In this document: piece by piece, positions 22,299-29,316 of the stretch
How positions within the stretch are numbered: position 1 is the stretch's first letter
Layout: each line of letters begins with the position of its first letter
IMG/VR virus record: IMGVR_UViG_3300009184_000080
Span: 1 to 42,576 of that record
Length of the DNA stretch: 42,576 nucleotides
Source: a virus
Strand: one strand, 5' to 3'
The notes under the pieces: generated by a model
What the model saw: only the letters and a program-made list of their open reading frames with translations
Databases searched by the model: none
What the model was told of the DNA's origin: nothing
Position numbers and translations under genes: made by a program

Positions 22299-22690
22299 AC
22301 TAGTACTTCTTGAGAGTGCTTGCAAGTCTTACGGAACTGAAAACCAGCACAAGTGCAAGAAGCCTTGCCGTTTTCTTTAGTGACAACATACGTGTTGCCC
22401 TTAGAACCCTGCACAGTGATTTCAATACGATCAGACTTGACAGGAGTATAGTCTACAGTCTTCTCGTTGACTGCTACAATACGCTGGCGCTGAATGCGAC
22501 GAAACGGGAAGCGAGGATCGCCGGTAGTAATGCCAATCTCATCAGCACCAAACCACTTCTCACGCATGATAGTTCCGGTATAGACATTGAACTCAGGACC
22601 GGCAACGCCACCAGCGTATCGGTCCCGCACGGGCCACAATACATTTTCAACTTTGATAGTGACTTCGTTGCCGACTATGAGCATATCCAT
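22295..22690 (-). CDS. SWIM zinc-finger protein (131 aa)
   Basis: The start at 22690 (MDMLIVGNEVTIKVENV) is favoured over a TTG two codons earlier; GAGG lies nearby. The C-terminal motif SCTCAGFQFRKTCKH (C-x-C-x(8-9)-C-x-H) is a SWIM zinc finger, usually nucleic-acid or protein binding. The N-terminal 70 residues look beta-rich (SH3-like). It is the first gene of a run read from the strong promoter at 22721. Confidence 0.8.
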   Translation of the reverse strand: MDMLIVGNEVTIKVENVLWPVRDRYAGGVAGPEFNVYTGTIMREKWFGADEIGITTGDPRFPFRRIQRQRIVAVNEKTVDYTPVKSDRIEITVQGSKGNTYVVTKENGKASCTCAGFQFRKTCKHSQEVLV

Positions 22691-22720
22691 AAACAAACCT
22701 CGTCTTGAACTTATAGATTC

Positions 22721-22749
22721 AGTATACGTCCAAAACGAGGGAATGTCAA
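22721..22749 (-). promoter_or_regulatory. Strong sigma70-like promoter
   Basis: On the minus strand TTGACA (22744-22749) and TATACT (22721-22726) are 17 bp apart, one mismatch from the full consensus. No GGGTACCC palindrome is present. It drives the SWIM gene group. Confidence 0.8.
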
Positions 22750-22752
22750 GCG

Positions 22753-22995
22753 TTATTTTTTAAGTTGATCAGTTATTTTAGGGGCAAACTTTTCCATACC
22801 TGTGATACCCATACCACCAATGATAACGAACATGATAGCGTTTAAGATGTTATCGTCAATATGCTTATTCATAAACACATTGGCTACAAACGCTACTATG
22901 AGCATTACCGTGCTTGATAAGGTGATAACACGCTTGTTGCTAAGTTTACCGTCAGCCTCAGCAAGCATACCCTTGAGTTGTCCTAATATGTCCAT
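22753..22995 (-). CDS. Two-span membrane protein, possible holin (80 aa)
   Basis: MDILGQLKGMLAEADGKLSN precedes two hydrophobic segments: TLSSTVMLIVAFVANVFM and ILNAIMFVIIGGMGITGM. The end is charged (PKITDQLKK). Size, two spans and a charged tail fit a class II holin, but similar small phage membrane proteins have other roles. GATAAATA at 23029-23036 lies upstream on the same strand, consistent with late expression. Confidence 0.6.
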   Translation of the reverse strand: MDILGQLKGMLAEADGKLSNKRVITLSSTVMLIVAFVANVFMNKHIDDNILNAIMFVIIGGMGITGMEKFAPKITDQLKK

Positions 22996-23028
22996 ACCGT
23001 TTATCCTTTTTGTAGTCTAGTACGAACA

Positions 23029-23036
23029 TATTTATC
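23029..23036 (-). promoter_or_regulatory. T4-like late promoter motif
   Basis: GATAAATA on the minus strand, about 33 bp upstream of the holin-like gene start at 22995. Confidence 0.5.
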
Positions 23037-23043
23037 CGAAAAT

Positions 23044-23244
23044 CTAAATTTTTCGGCAGAGGTACTCGGTTGGGGCAACGTACCGCATTTGGTTGTCTAG
23101 CAGGGACTTCAATGCAGCCTTAGACAACAAACGATACGGGTCAAGACGTTGCTCATAGACACTACGCACAGCAGCCTCACAGCGGGCCTGAGTAGGATAA
23201 GTACCGAGATTAGTCATAGTAGCGAGAACGATTAGAATATACAT
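23044..23244 (-). CDS. Small protein with signal-like N-terminus (66 aa)
   Basis: MYILIVLATMTNLGTYPTQA is a short hydrophobic start, followed by a charged region with CEAAVRSVYEQ and a C-terminal Cys. It could be exported or membrane-anchored. The start overlaps the upstream stop (TAATG). A similar arrangement (hydrophobic start, Cys near the middle and end) is seen at 24530. Confidence 0.55.
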   Translation of the reverse strand: MYILIVLATMTNLGTYPTQARCEAAVRSVYEQRLDPYRLLSKAALKSLLDNQMRYVAPTEYLCRKI

Positions 23245-23555
23245 TATGCAGTAATCCAGACTTCTTCGGATTCGAGGATGACAGATTCAGCACCGTCATA
23301 TTCATCAATTTGAAAACGTTCACCGATAGGAATCCATGCGACAGTCAATGTTTCGGCACCGCCGCAGTAGACGTTCAATTCAGGATATGCACGGGCAACA
23401 TACGACTCAATCTCATCATTGCGGTCGTTACGGACCATTTCAACAATGACAGGATCAAATAACAGAGCTTCACAATCGTTCCACGAATACCAACCCGCGC
23501 CGTATCCCGGAGAATACAACACAGCTACATTTCCATTCTCAACAACACGGTTCAT
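23244..23555 (-). CDS. Conserved phage protein of unknown function (103 aa)
   Basis: The pattern VAVLYSPGYGAGWYSWN, then LLFDPVIVEMV, then YCGGAETLTVAWIPIGERFQ and IDEYDGAE is a widespread phage protein that I recognise but cannot assign a role. It has GGAGATTG before its ATG and its own promoter at 23585. Confidence 0.8.
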   Translation of the reverse strand: MNRVVENGNVAVLYSPGYGAGWYSWNDCEALLFDPVIVEMVRNDRNDEIESYVARAYPELNVYCGGAETLTVAWIPIGERFQIDEYDGAESVILESEEVWITA

Positions 23556-23584
23556 ATCAATCTCCTGCTTATCACAATATATGT

Positions 23585-23613
23585 ATTATGCACTAAGAAC
23601 GAACTGATGTCAA
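23585..23613 (-). promoter_or_regulatory. sigma70-like promoter
   Basis: On the minus strand TTGACA (23608-23613) and CATAAT (23585-23590) with 17 bp between, upstream of the gene at 23555. Confidence 0.7.
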
Positions 23614-23639
23614 TAAAAAACTATGACCAAACCACCCAA

Positions 23640-23672
23640 AATAATGCCCTGACAGAGAACTATCAGGGCAAT
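23640..23672 (-). terminator. Probable rho-independent terminator
   Basis: The stem TGCCCTGA/TCAGGGCA (23645-23652 with 23663-23670) has a 10-base loop and is followed on the minus strand by TTATTTTGGG. It lies just after the membrane gene ending at 23677. Confidence 0.75.
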
Positions 23673-23676
23673 ACTT

Positions 23677-23904
23677 TTAGTTAGAAGATGAATTAGATGA
23701 ACTAGACGAGTTCTTAAAGAGCAATCCGCACAGAATCAGAATGCCCCAAGCTTGGAGCCATCCAATTTCCTTGATGCCAGGAACAGCAGCAACGAGACAG
23801 GCATTCCAAAGCCACATGACCGGCAGGCTAAGAATAAGCCCAAGAACAATAATAGCGGCAATACCTACGATGGCGAGGCCGATAATCTTAGCAACAGTTT
23901 CCAT
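23677..23904 (-). CDS. Small two-span membrane protein (75 aa)
   Basis: The start at 23904 is METVAKIIGLAIVGIAAIIV. Two hydrophobic spans (IIGLAIVGIAAIIVLGLILS and GWLQAWGILILCGLLF) flank MWLWNACLVAAVPGIKEI, a segment I recall from a small phage membrane protein family. The Ser/Asn tail SSSSSNSSSN is unusual. It ends a minus-strand run at a terminator. Confidence 0.7.
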   Translation of the reverse strand: METVAKIIGLAIVGIAAIIVLGLILSLPVMWLWNACLVAAVPGIKEIGWLQAWGILILCGLLFKNSSSSSNSSSN

Positions 23905-23951
23905 TTTATTTTCCTTATAGATAGTAATTTTTGAAGGGATATAATGCAGCA

Positions 23952-24134
23952 TTACTGATTAACTCGCCGCTTAAGCAGCATCAGACATGCTGTGTTTTCG
24001 TCAGGCCAAAAATGATTGACCTCGTTATTCTCTACATACTTGAGAAATTCGTTAAGGACATCGCCGGTAGTCTTGCAGCGTTCCTTCGCCATCTTCTGGA
24101 CGATACGCAGGGCGTGATCAATATCGGTTACCAT
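23952..24134 (-). CDS. Small protein of unknown function (60 aa)
   Basis: The ATG at 24134 (MVTDIDHALRIVQKMAKERC) just after the upstream stop is used; the longer frame lies inside that gene. The product is helical and basic. No domain is seen. Confidence 0.6.
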   Translation of the reverse strand: MVTDIDHALRIVQKMAKERCKTTGDVLNEFLKYVENNEVNHFWPDENTACLMLLKRRVNQ

Positions 24135-24135
24135 T

Positions 24136-24411
24136 TTATGCGCTCCAGTAGGATTCAGAGTCGGGGCGGCAGTTCCAAGGCGTGTCAGCAGCAATCTGCA
24201 CATCCTTGCCGCTAATCATGTTCTTGACAGTGATGAACTTGGGAGCATATTCGATGCGGAACATATCGTCAAAGTAGCCACAGCCGCGAAGCGCATTGAC
24301 TTCACGATCCATCGAAGCATCGTCCTTACGGTCATACTCGTAGGACTTGACGAAGCGTTCACCACTCTTGCAGCGACGATCATAACGATAAATCTTGAGA
24401 GTGTAGATCAT
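24136..24411 (-). CDS. Small conserved phage protein (91 aa)
   Basis: The start at 24411 (MIYTLKIYRYDRRCKSGERF) follows CGGAGATACGAAC. The extension upstream to 24477 is promoter DNA. The product is basic, with YEYDRKDDASMDREVNALRG, and ends PDSESYWSA. It is the first gene after a GGGTACCC-type promoter. Confidence 0.75.
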   Translation of the reverse strand: MIYTLKIYRYDRRCKSGERFVKSYEYDRKDDASMDREVNALRGCGYFDDMFRIEYAPKFITVKNMISGKDVQIAADTPWNCRPDSESYWSA

Positions 24412-24448
24412 GTTCGTATCTCCGTTCGTTCGTTTCTGTCTATGATTC

Positions 24449-24477
24449 AATATAGCAAAAAGGGTATCCGAAGTCAA
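24449..24477 (-). promoter_or_regulatory. sigma70-like early promoter, GGATACCC variant
   Basis: On the minus strand TTGACT (24472-24477) and TATATT (24449-24454) are 17 bp apart, with CGGATACCC in the spacer. The upstream flank AAATCGTACC...GGTCATTTTTTGG is shared with the promoter at 39111. Confidence 0.85.
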
Positions 24478-24529
24478 CCAAAAAATGACCTAAGGTACGA
24501 TTTTTTTTTACCAGCTTGAACGGTTAAAT

Positions 24530-24742
24530 TTAGTCAAGCGGAATACCATCATCGATTGACCTACCCGTATAATGATCGTTGCTCACACAGTAGAATTGCA
24601 TCTGCATCTGGGAGTTGACCAACTTGCGGGCTTCATCCCCTGCCATAGAAACACATTGTTCTTTGGAAGCAGTCTCATAGCTACTTTTTTCGTGGAACTC
24701 ACCGTCACTTGTGAATAGGAAAACAATCAACCAAAAACTCAT
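24530..24742 (-). CDS. Small protein with hydrophobic N-terminus (70 aa)
   Basis: MSFWLIVFLFTSDGEFHEKS is a short membrane or signal-like start; the rest has QCVSMAGDEARKLVNSQMQM and a Cys near the end (FYCVSND). It overlaps its neighbour's end by none but abuts it. Probably a small envelope protein. Confidence 0.55.
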   Translation of the reverse strand: MSFWLIVFLFTSDGEFHEKSSYETASKEQCVSMAGDEARKLVNSQMQMQFYCVSNDHYTGRSIDDGIPLD

Positions 24743-24976
24743 TTACTTCGCCTCTTTCTTAAAACGTTTACCGAGCAGCCAGAAGCCATAGCAAGGCAAT
24801 ACAAAAATCCAAAATACAGAGATGATTACCGTAGTGACTGCATACATGACTACTTTATCGGCATTGATCTCATTCTCTTTCCGAAATCTATGTTCTGGTC
24901 CGAATGTGAAGTCGGTTTGAGCTGCCTTATACACTCGATATGCCAAAATGGCAAACGAAACAATCAAATAAAACAT
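24743..24976 (-). CDS. Small membrane protein (77 aa)
   Basis: Two hydrophobic spans, MFYLIVSFAILAYRVYKAA and VVMYAVTTVIISVFWIFVLP, flank a charged segment; the tail is basic (GKRFKKEAK). No family is recognised. It abuts the next gene directly. Confidence 0.6.
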   Translation of the reverse strand: MFYLIVSFAILAYRVYKAAQTDFTFGPEHRFRKENEINADKVVMYAVTTVIISVFWIFVLPCYGFWLLGKRFKKEAK

Positions 24977-24977
24977 A

Positions 24978-25208
24978 TTATTTCACCTTCACAAGTGAGC
25001 GAGGATCCACACACCGCTGACCGGCGTCAGTGTTGACGAGGACCATAGCCCGCTCGTAGCAGGCTTCGGTCTTCCGGCGAGTCTGCTCACTGCGCTCATA
25101 TTCTGCGGTAAACGTAGCGTACAGTAGAAATGCGAATCCTGCGAATATCAAGAACACAAGCATTCCAAAGCTGAAAACACCTTCAGCAATCTTCTTAAGA
25201 ACTTCCAT
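24978..25208 (-). CDS. Small single-span membrane protein (76 aa)
   Basis: The start at 25208 is MEVLKKIAEGVFSFGMLVFL. One span (FSFGMLVFLIFAGFAFLLYA) is followed by a charged tail with two Cys residues (ACYERAMV, AGQRCVDP). It is part of the membrane-peptide cluster 24530-25208. Confidence 0.6.
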   Translation of the reverse strand: MEVLKKIAEGVFSFGMLVFLIFAGFAFLLYATFTAEYERSEQTRRKTEACYERAMVLVNTDAGQRCVDPRSLVKVK

Positions 25209-25212
25209 AATC

Positions 25213-25428
25213 TTAACCCCAATCCTTAAAGTTACCGTCTTCTTCGTTGGCATCATAACCCGCTGTGTAGGCTTCGATTTCCTCAGGGGTCATCTGATCC
25301 TTCTCAACCTTGTCGGACATCATAGTAGCACCTACGTAATAGTGAGGGCGATATCCCCGACGATAGTAGCTATCAGCAGACCCGCGATCATACGGACCGC
25401 CGTGACGTTCATCATATTTCTTTGACAT
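25213..25428 (-). CDS. Small conserved phage protein (71 aa)
   Basis: The sequence KYDERHGGPYDRGSADSYYR, then PHYYVGATMMS, then MTPEEIEAYTAGYDANEEDG is very typical of a small protein found in many phages, without known function. It is Tyr/Gly-rich and probably partly disordered. The start lies at the stop of the upstream gene. Confidence 0.8.
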   Translation of the reverse strand: MSKKYDERHGGPYDRGSADSYYRRGYRPHYYVGATMMSDKVEKDQMTPEEIEAYTAGYDANEEDGNFKDWG

Positions 25429-25769
25429 TATGCAATCTCCATTTCACGAAAACCAAAAGCAGAAACTTCGTAAGTGATACCATCGACAATCATACGATCA
25501 TACATCATCGAAGAACGATGACCCATCGCCCGACCGTCCGACCAAGTGCGAAGCGGTTTGACAACTTCAACAGCAGGGTTATAATCGGGGTTATCATTGG
25601 GCTCCATCGACCACGAACCTTCGATGTTCTGAGTCCAGCGATAAGCGTACTCAAGAGCCTCGTTGATGTTGATGGGGGAACCTGCAATGATCACGTTAGC
25701 GATATGCTCGTGTCCTTCAGGGTTACCGGTGAGTTCGTTATGAACAGTGTGATGAACTTGAATGATCAT
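25428..25769 (-). CDS. Conserved phage protein of unknown function (113 aa)
   Basis: The start follows CGGAGACAGAC. It contains VHNELTGNPEGHEHIANVII, then ALEYAYRWTQNIEGSWS and GHRSSMMYDRMIVDG, a pattern I recall from phages with no function. It is the first gene behind the GGGTATCC promoter and composite repeat copy 2. Confidence 0.75.
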   Translation of the reverse strand: MIIQVHHTVHNELTGNPEGHEHIANVIIAGSPININEALEYAYRWTQNIEGSWSMEPNDNPDYNPAVEVVKPLRTWSDGRAMGHRSSMMYDRMIVDGITYEVSAFGFREMEIA

Positions 25770-25882
25770 GTCTGTCTCCGTTTTCTCAGCTTATGATGTA
25801 TAATAGCAAATCGGATACCCGAAGTCAACCTTTTTTTCGCCAAAAAGTGAATTATTTTTGGCTCTTATAAATCAATGACTTA
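25770..25882 (-). repeat. Composite intergenic promoter repeat, copy 2
   Basis: This is the minus-strand copy of the element at 669-782. It starts at the TAA of the upstream gene (25880-25882), followed by GTCATTGATTTATAAGAGCC, the TTCAC...GTGAA-like block (here with GCGAA) and the promoter. It ends with AGCTGAGAAAACGGAGAC, the same leader as the promoter at 174. Confidence 0.75.
25800..25828 (-). promoter_or_regulatory. sigma70-like early promoter, GGGTATCC variant
   Basis: On the minus strand TTGACT (25823-25828) and TATTAT (25800-25805) are 17 bp apart, with CGGGTATCCG in the spacer. Confidence 0.85.
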
Positions 25883-26080
25883 CAACTTAATTAGGTACCC
25901 ATTGCTATCACTAAACCTTATCCTGAGAAGATCAAGCTCTTTGTATACTGCGTCTTCGGTCCAGTCTCTATAACGATATGCAACTTTAAACTTACCTTTG
26001 TGGTAAATATTTACTACATAATCTAGTTCTTTACTAGATCCGGGAGATCCAATTTTTGTTACTGTACGATATGAATTCAT
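25880..26080 (-). CDS. Small protein of unknown function (66 aa)
   Basis: The start is MNSYRTVTKIGSPGSSKELD after GGGAGGGCTGAT. The product is basic and aromatic (YHKGKFKVAYRYRDW) with a C-terminal LRIRFSDSNGYLIKL. No family is recognised. It is the distal gene behind the two clpP genes on the same strand. Confidence 0.6.
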   Translation of the reverse strand: MNSYRTVTKIGSPGSSKELDYVVNIYHKGKFKVAYRYRDWTEDAVYKELDLLRIRFSDSNGYLIKL

Positions 26081-26103
26081 ATCAGCCCTCCCTATTAAAG
26101 TAG

Positions 26104-26111
26104 TATTTATT
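26104..26111 (-). promoter_or_regulatory. Late promoter-like motif
   Basis: AATAAATA followed by CTAC on the minus strand, 24 bp upstream of the gene at 26080. A TTGACA also lies 25 bp further upstream without a good -10 partner. Confidence 0.35.
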
Positions 26112-26143
26112 ACGCTATCATATTAATATATGCTATGTCAACC

Positions 26144-26695
26144 CTATTCGAACAGCTTATCCGCGATTCCATAAGAAATAGCATCATCTGCTGTCAGGTA
26201 TACATCGCTAGGGGGTAATAGACGTTGTTGAACGAATGATTTAGATTTACCAGTAGCCCTGATCAAAACATTAAGCATCCGCTCATTACATAGTTCATTC
26301 TCTACCATCTGGGCTTTGATGTCATGGTACTTATTTTCTACCACACCACTAAACTGATGACACATTATACCTGTGTTAGGAGCAATGTAACGCTGTCCCT
26401 TAGTGCCGCAAGCAAAAATCAAGAACGCAGCACTCATTATACTTCCTAACCCTATAGTCTTGATAGGGCGGTGACTCTTATTCATAACGTCAATTAATGC
26501 AAACGCTTGATATAAGTCACCGCCCTCACTGTTTATGTATAGAGTTAGCGTCTTTGATTTTTTAGTGAGATTTTCAAAGGTGATCCATTTGATAGCTTCA
26601 TTGATATTTTCACTAGTGATTTCACCTACTAAAAAGTGGATGCTATTATCAAGTAGTACATTTTGAATTTTATCAATATTGGTATCAGTCTTCAT
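26144..26695 (-). CDS. clpP: ClpP-like serine protease, divergent paralogue (183 aa)
   Basis: The catalytic triad is in register with ClpP: Ser88 in GLGSIMSAAF, His113 in IMCHQFSG, Asp164 in PPSDVYLTADDA. The substrate-binding strand is LYINSEGGDLYQAF. It departs from standard ClpP at the N-terminus (no processed propeptide-like start) and in the handle region (VENKYHDIKAQMVENELCNE). It could form a mixed ring with the second ClpP encoded just upstream, as in bacteria with ClpP1/ClpP2, or act alone on phage targets. The triad suggests it is active. Confidence 0.85.
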   Translation of the reverse strand: MKTDTNIDKIQNVLLDNSIHFLVGEITSENINEAIKWITFENLTKKSKTLTLYINSEGGDLYQAFALIDVMNKSHRPIKTIGLGSIMSAAFLIFACGTKGQRYIAPNTGIMCHQFSGVVENKYHDIKAQMVENELCNERMLNVLIRATGKSKSFVQQRLLPPSDVYLTADDAISYGIADKLFE

Positions 26696-26735
26696 TTATT
26701 GTATCTTTTATACTTTGAAAATCACACAATATACG

Positions 26736-27326
26736 TTAGACTCGCTTATCAACGATCTTATCAATTAGACCGTAGTCAAGTGCTTCTTGGGCAGACATGA
26801 AATAATCACGTTCCATATCTGCTGCCAACACATCATAGGTCTTGCCAACTGAATTGTGACGAACGTAGATTTCGGTCAATGACTTCTTCATTGCGAGGAT
26901 TTCATTGACTTGAATCAACATGTCAGTTGCCTGACCACGTGCGCCACCTGAGGGCTGGTGAATCATGTGACGAGCATGTGGAAGCATCATTCGCTTACCG
27001 GGTGCACCTGCTTGTGCAAGAAGCGACCCCATCGAACAGGCCTGACCCATCACAATCGTAGTGATTTCCGGCTTGATAAACTGCATAGTGTCATAGATTG
27101 CCATACCAGCAGTGACACTTCCACCAGGGCTGTTAATGTAGAGAGAAATATCCTTATCCGAATCTTCTGATTCAAGATAGAGAAGCTGGGCAACAATCAA
27201 GTTAGCCATCTGGTCATGCACTTCGCCTTCAAGCAAAATGACACGATCCCTAAGCAAGCGTGAGTAAATGTCGTAGCTGCGTTCACCGCGGCTGGTTTGT
27301 TCGAGTACGATTGGGACTAGGCTCAT
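26736..27326 (-). CDS. clpP: ATP-dependent Clp protease proteolytic subunit ClpP (196 aa)
   Basis: This is a canonical ClpP. It starts [20 protein letters not shown], which includes the typical N-terminal loop. It has [20 protein letters not shown], catalytic Ser98 (GQACSMGS), His123 (MIHQPSGG) and Asp174 (MERDYFMSA), and ends [12 protein letters not shown]. In cells it forms a tetradecameric chamber that needs ClpX or ClpA to feed unfolded protein. The phage also encodes ClpX (30959) and ClpS (30010), so a largely phage-supplied Clp machine is possible. The two clpP genes are 40 bp apart and co-directional. Confidence 0.96.
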   Translation of the reverse strand: MSLVPIVLEQTSRGERSYDIYSRLLRDRVILLEGEVHDQMANLIVAQLLYLESEDSDKDISLYINSPGGSVTAGMAIYDTMQFIKPEITTIVMGQACSMGSLLAQAGAPGKRMMLPHARHMIHQPSGGARGQATDMLIQVNEILAMKKSLTEIYVRHNSVGKTYDVLAADMERDYFMSAQEALDYGLIDKIVDKRV

Positions 27327-27397
27327 GTAATATCCTTCTTAATGATATAACAACAATAGACTATCTTTGTACTAAAAGCAACACGTTTGGTTACCTA

Positions 27398-28924
27398 TTA
27401 CTTTCGTAACGCACGACCAACGTCACCCATTTTAGAAGGAATTCTTTCTTTGGGCTTTTCTCTACCCAAAGCAATATCGGCAGCTTTCTTCTCAAAGTCC
27501 TTATCTGTAGGAACTCTCTTAGCTCTCATTTCACCCGGTTTATCGTCTTCGGGTACTCCCTTACCACGATCAATCTTGAACGTGAAGTTACCCTTGATGC
27601 CTGTGCTGTAGTACGTTTTGGAAGCTGATAGATAAACTCCCCTGATGCTATTACCGGGATAAACAGTAGTGAATTCATCCAGTGTCCAAGTTTCCTTGCC
27701 TTCCTTGGCCTTGGTATAAACTTGTACTAATGCACCGTTATTAAGAATGTCTGCCGCTGCCTTACTGAATCCAGTAGTCTCGTTTACTTCCTTTGCAACT
27801 TTGTGTGCTATTGCTGCGATTAGATGGAAGTACAGACTGATTCTTTCTGGATTGTCGGGCTTTCTAGATTTAGCTAACCTTACAAGATTATCACTCAACC
27901 CAAGATCATCGATCTTATCTGCTTTGACAGGCGGGGTATCTTTTAAGTCACGAATCTGTGCAGCGTCTTCATCATCGATGATGTCAAACTTAACTCCTAA
28001 ACCAAGAGGAGCACCTACTTGACCTAATGCAGCTATCTCACGAAGCATTTCTACAACTTCGGGATGATCCTCAAGTAGCTTTTTACCGTTAGGGGTATGT
28101 GCAAGTTCATCAATGCTAATGATGAGATTCTTTGTACTAGCAGTTGCACCGGTACCGCCCTTGCTGCTAACCTTTATATACTTACCGTCTTCGTTAGCCA
28201 TTGTACTATCACTCAATCCAGCGGTCTTGCTGAAATCAAATGAGATTAGTGTACCATCAAAGCTGCCGCCTAAAAAGATTTCAGCAGCTTCACCTGCATT
28301 TCCTGTATACTGTCCTCTTTGGAGTGCAATGGGTTGTAAAATTTCACAGAAGTAATCTCTAAATGCAGAGAAGCTAACTCCAGGTGGAGCAGCAAAAGTC
28401 ATTGGAAGTGGTTCACCTGTAGCCAGCTTATATGCAACTGCATAAAGCGGATTGTTAGTGCCCAAGCTTACTGAAAGCTGAGTAATGATATCGTTTACTG
28501 TTAGGTCTGTCTTTTCTGTTAGAAGTTCTTGCGGAGTCAAACCTGCTTGAGATTTCAATGCAGTCTTCGTGGCAAGTTTATATCCTGCTACTTGATTAGG
28601 AACATAGTTAGACACAAAGTTAGCCTTGACATTTTCTAAATATCTACCAAAATATAAGGGACCGTCGGGACCATTGAAGGTAGCAATAGCATACCCTCCT
28701 GTACGACCGGTGCGATTGTTAAGCCATTGGACATTATCGTCAACAGAAATGAGGGCATCATCTAGATCCTTATCCTCTAGTTTTCCTCCCTGTTCAGGGA
28801 CAAACATTATGTTGTCAAAGGTAATCTCATCACCGGCTTCGTTGCGAAAAACGTCACCCGTTCTTCTACCCGCTAGTCCCGTGCTTTCGTTAATAAGTTC
28901 TAATGTGTCTATAATATCACGCAT
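27398..28924 (-). CDS. Large phage protein with capsid-targeting-like N-terminus (508 aa)
   Basis: The ATG at 28924 gives MRDIIDTLELINESTGLAGR; the longer frame begins with a TTG. It contains mixed alpha/beta regions (DVFRNEAGDEITFDNIMFVP, FGRYLENVKANFVSNYVPNQ) and a disordered basic end (KPKERIPSKMGDVGRALRK). The family seems to occur in T4-like marine phages and is probably virion-associated. The first 14 residues with L-I-N-E fit the capsid-targeting pattern of genes 9519-15627. No enzyme motif is visible. Confidence 0.65.
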   Translation of the reverse strand: MRDIIDTLELINESTGLAGRRTGDVFRNEAGDEITFDNIMFVPEQGGKLEDKDLDDALISVDDNVQWLNNRTGRTGGYAIATFNGPDGPLYFGRYLENVKANFVSNYVPNQVAGYKLATKTALKSQAGLTPQELLTEKTDLTVNDIITQLSVSLGTNNPLYAVAYKLATGEPLPMTFAAPPGVSFSAFRDYFCEILQPIALQRGQYTGNAGEAAEIFLGGSFDGTLISFDFSKTAGLSDSTMANEDGKYIKVSSKGGTGATASTKNLIISIDELAHTPNGKKLLEDHPEVVEMLREIAALGQVGAPLGLGVKFDIIDDEDAAQIRDLKDTPPVKADKIDDLGLSDNLVRLAKSRKPDNPERISLYFHLIAAIAHKVAKEVNETTGFSKAAADILNNGALVQVYTKAKEGKETWTLDEFTTVYPGNSIRGVYLSASKTYYSTGIKGNFTFKIDRGKGVPEDDKPGEMRAKRVPTDKDFEKKAADIALGREKPKERIPSKMGDVGRALRK

Positions 28925-28928
28925 CAAG

Positions 28929-28936
28929 TATTTATT
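28929..28936 (-). promoter_or_regulatory. Late promoter-like motif near start codon
   Basis: AATAAATA on the minus strand lies four bases before the ATG at 28924. Confidence 0.35.
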
Positions 28937-28955
28937 CTTTCGGTTAGCGTTATCA

Positions 28956-28963
28956 TATAAATA
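28956..28963 (+). promoter_or_regulatory. T4-like late promoter (exact TATAAATA)
   Basis: TATAAATA followed by CTATACGG on the plus strand, 33 bp upstream of the gene at 28997, which has AGGAGAAAC as ribosome binding site. Confidence 0.7.
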
Positions 28964-28996
28964 CTATACGGATACCATATATCATAGGAGAAACAC

Positions 28997-29305
28997 ATGG
29001 AAATCGCACTAGCTCTCTTAGCCGCAGTAGTAGTACTTGCAATTGGCTATGAATTTTATAAGAAGTACAAGGCCAATAAGGGCAATGTAGAACAAGCAGT
29101 ACTTGACCTCAAGGAAGAAGTTGTAGTTGAGGTCAAAGCCGTCGAAGCTAAAGTTGAAGTTGCTGTAGCAGAAGTTAAGAAGGCTGCTAAGGCCGCAGCT
29201 CCTAAAGCAAAGACCGCAAAGAAGGCTACACCAAAGAAGTCTGATGATGTTGCAGAAGCAGCAGCACCGGTCGTCAAGAAGCCTAAGATTAAGATCGTAA
29301 AGTAA
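28997..29305 (+). CDS. Membrane-anchored Ala/Lys-rich (histone H1-like) protein (102 aa)
   Basis: An N-terminal span MEIALALLAAVVVLAIGYEF is followed by a charged linker, a long Val/Glu/Lys helix (VEQAVLDLKEEVVVEVKAVE), and a tail AAPKAKTAKKATPKKSDD resembling histone H1 C-termini. The strong Ala/Lys bias suggests nucleic-acid or membrane-surface contact. It sits in a plus-strand pair with a metallophosphoesterase-like gene. Function unknown; a membrane-tethered DNA binder is a hypothesis. Confidence 0.7.
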   Translation: MEIALALLAAVVVLAIGYEFYKKYKANKGNVEQAVLDLKEEVVVEVKAVEAKVEVAVAEVKKAAKAAAPKAKTAKKATPKKSDDVAEAAAPVVKKPKIKIVK

Positions 29306-29316
29306 TCTAATTAAAG

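Noticed and set aside
26144-27326. ClpP-like proteins as prohead maturation proteases
   Set aside because: Both keep full ClpP features, and ClpX with its docking loop is encoded nearby. No capsid or scaffold gene is adjacent.
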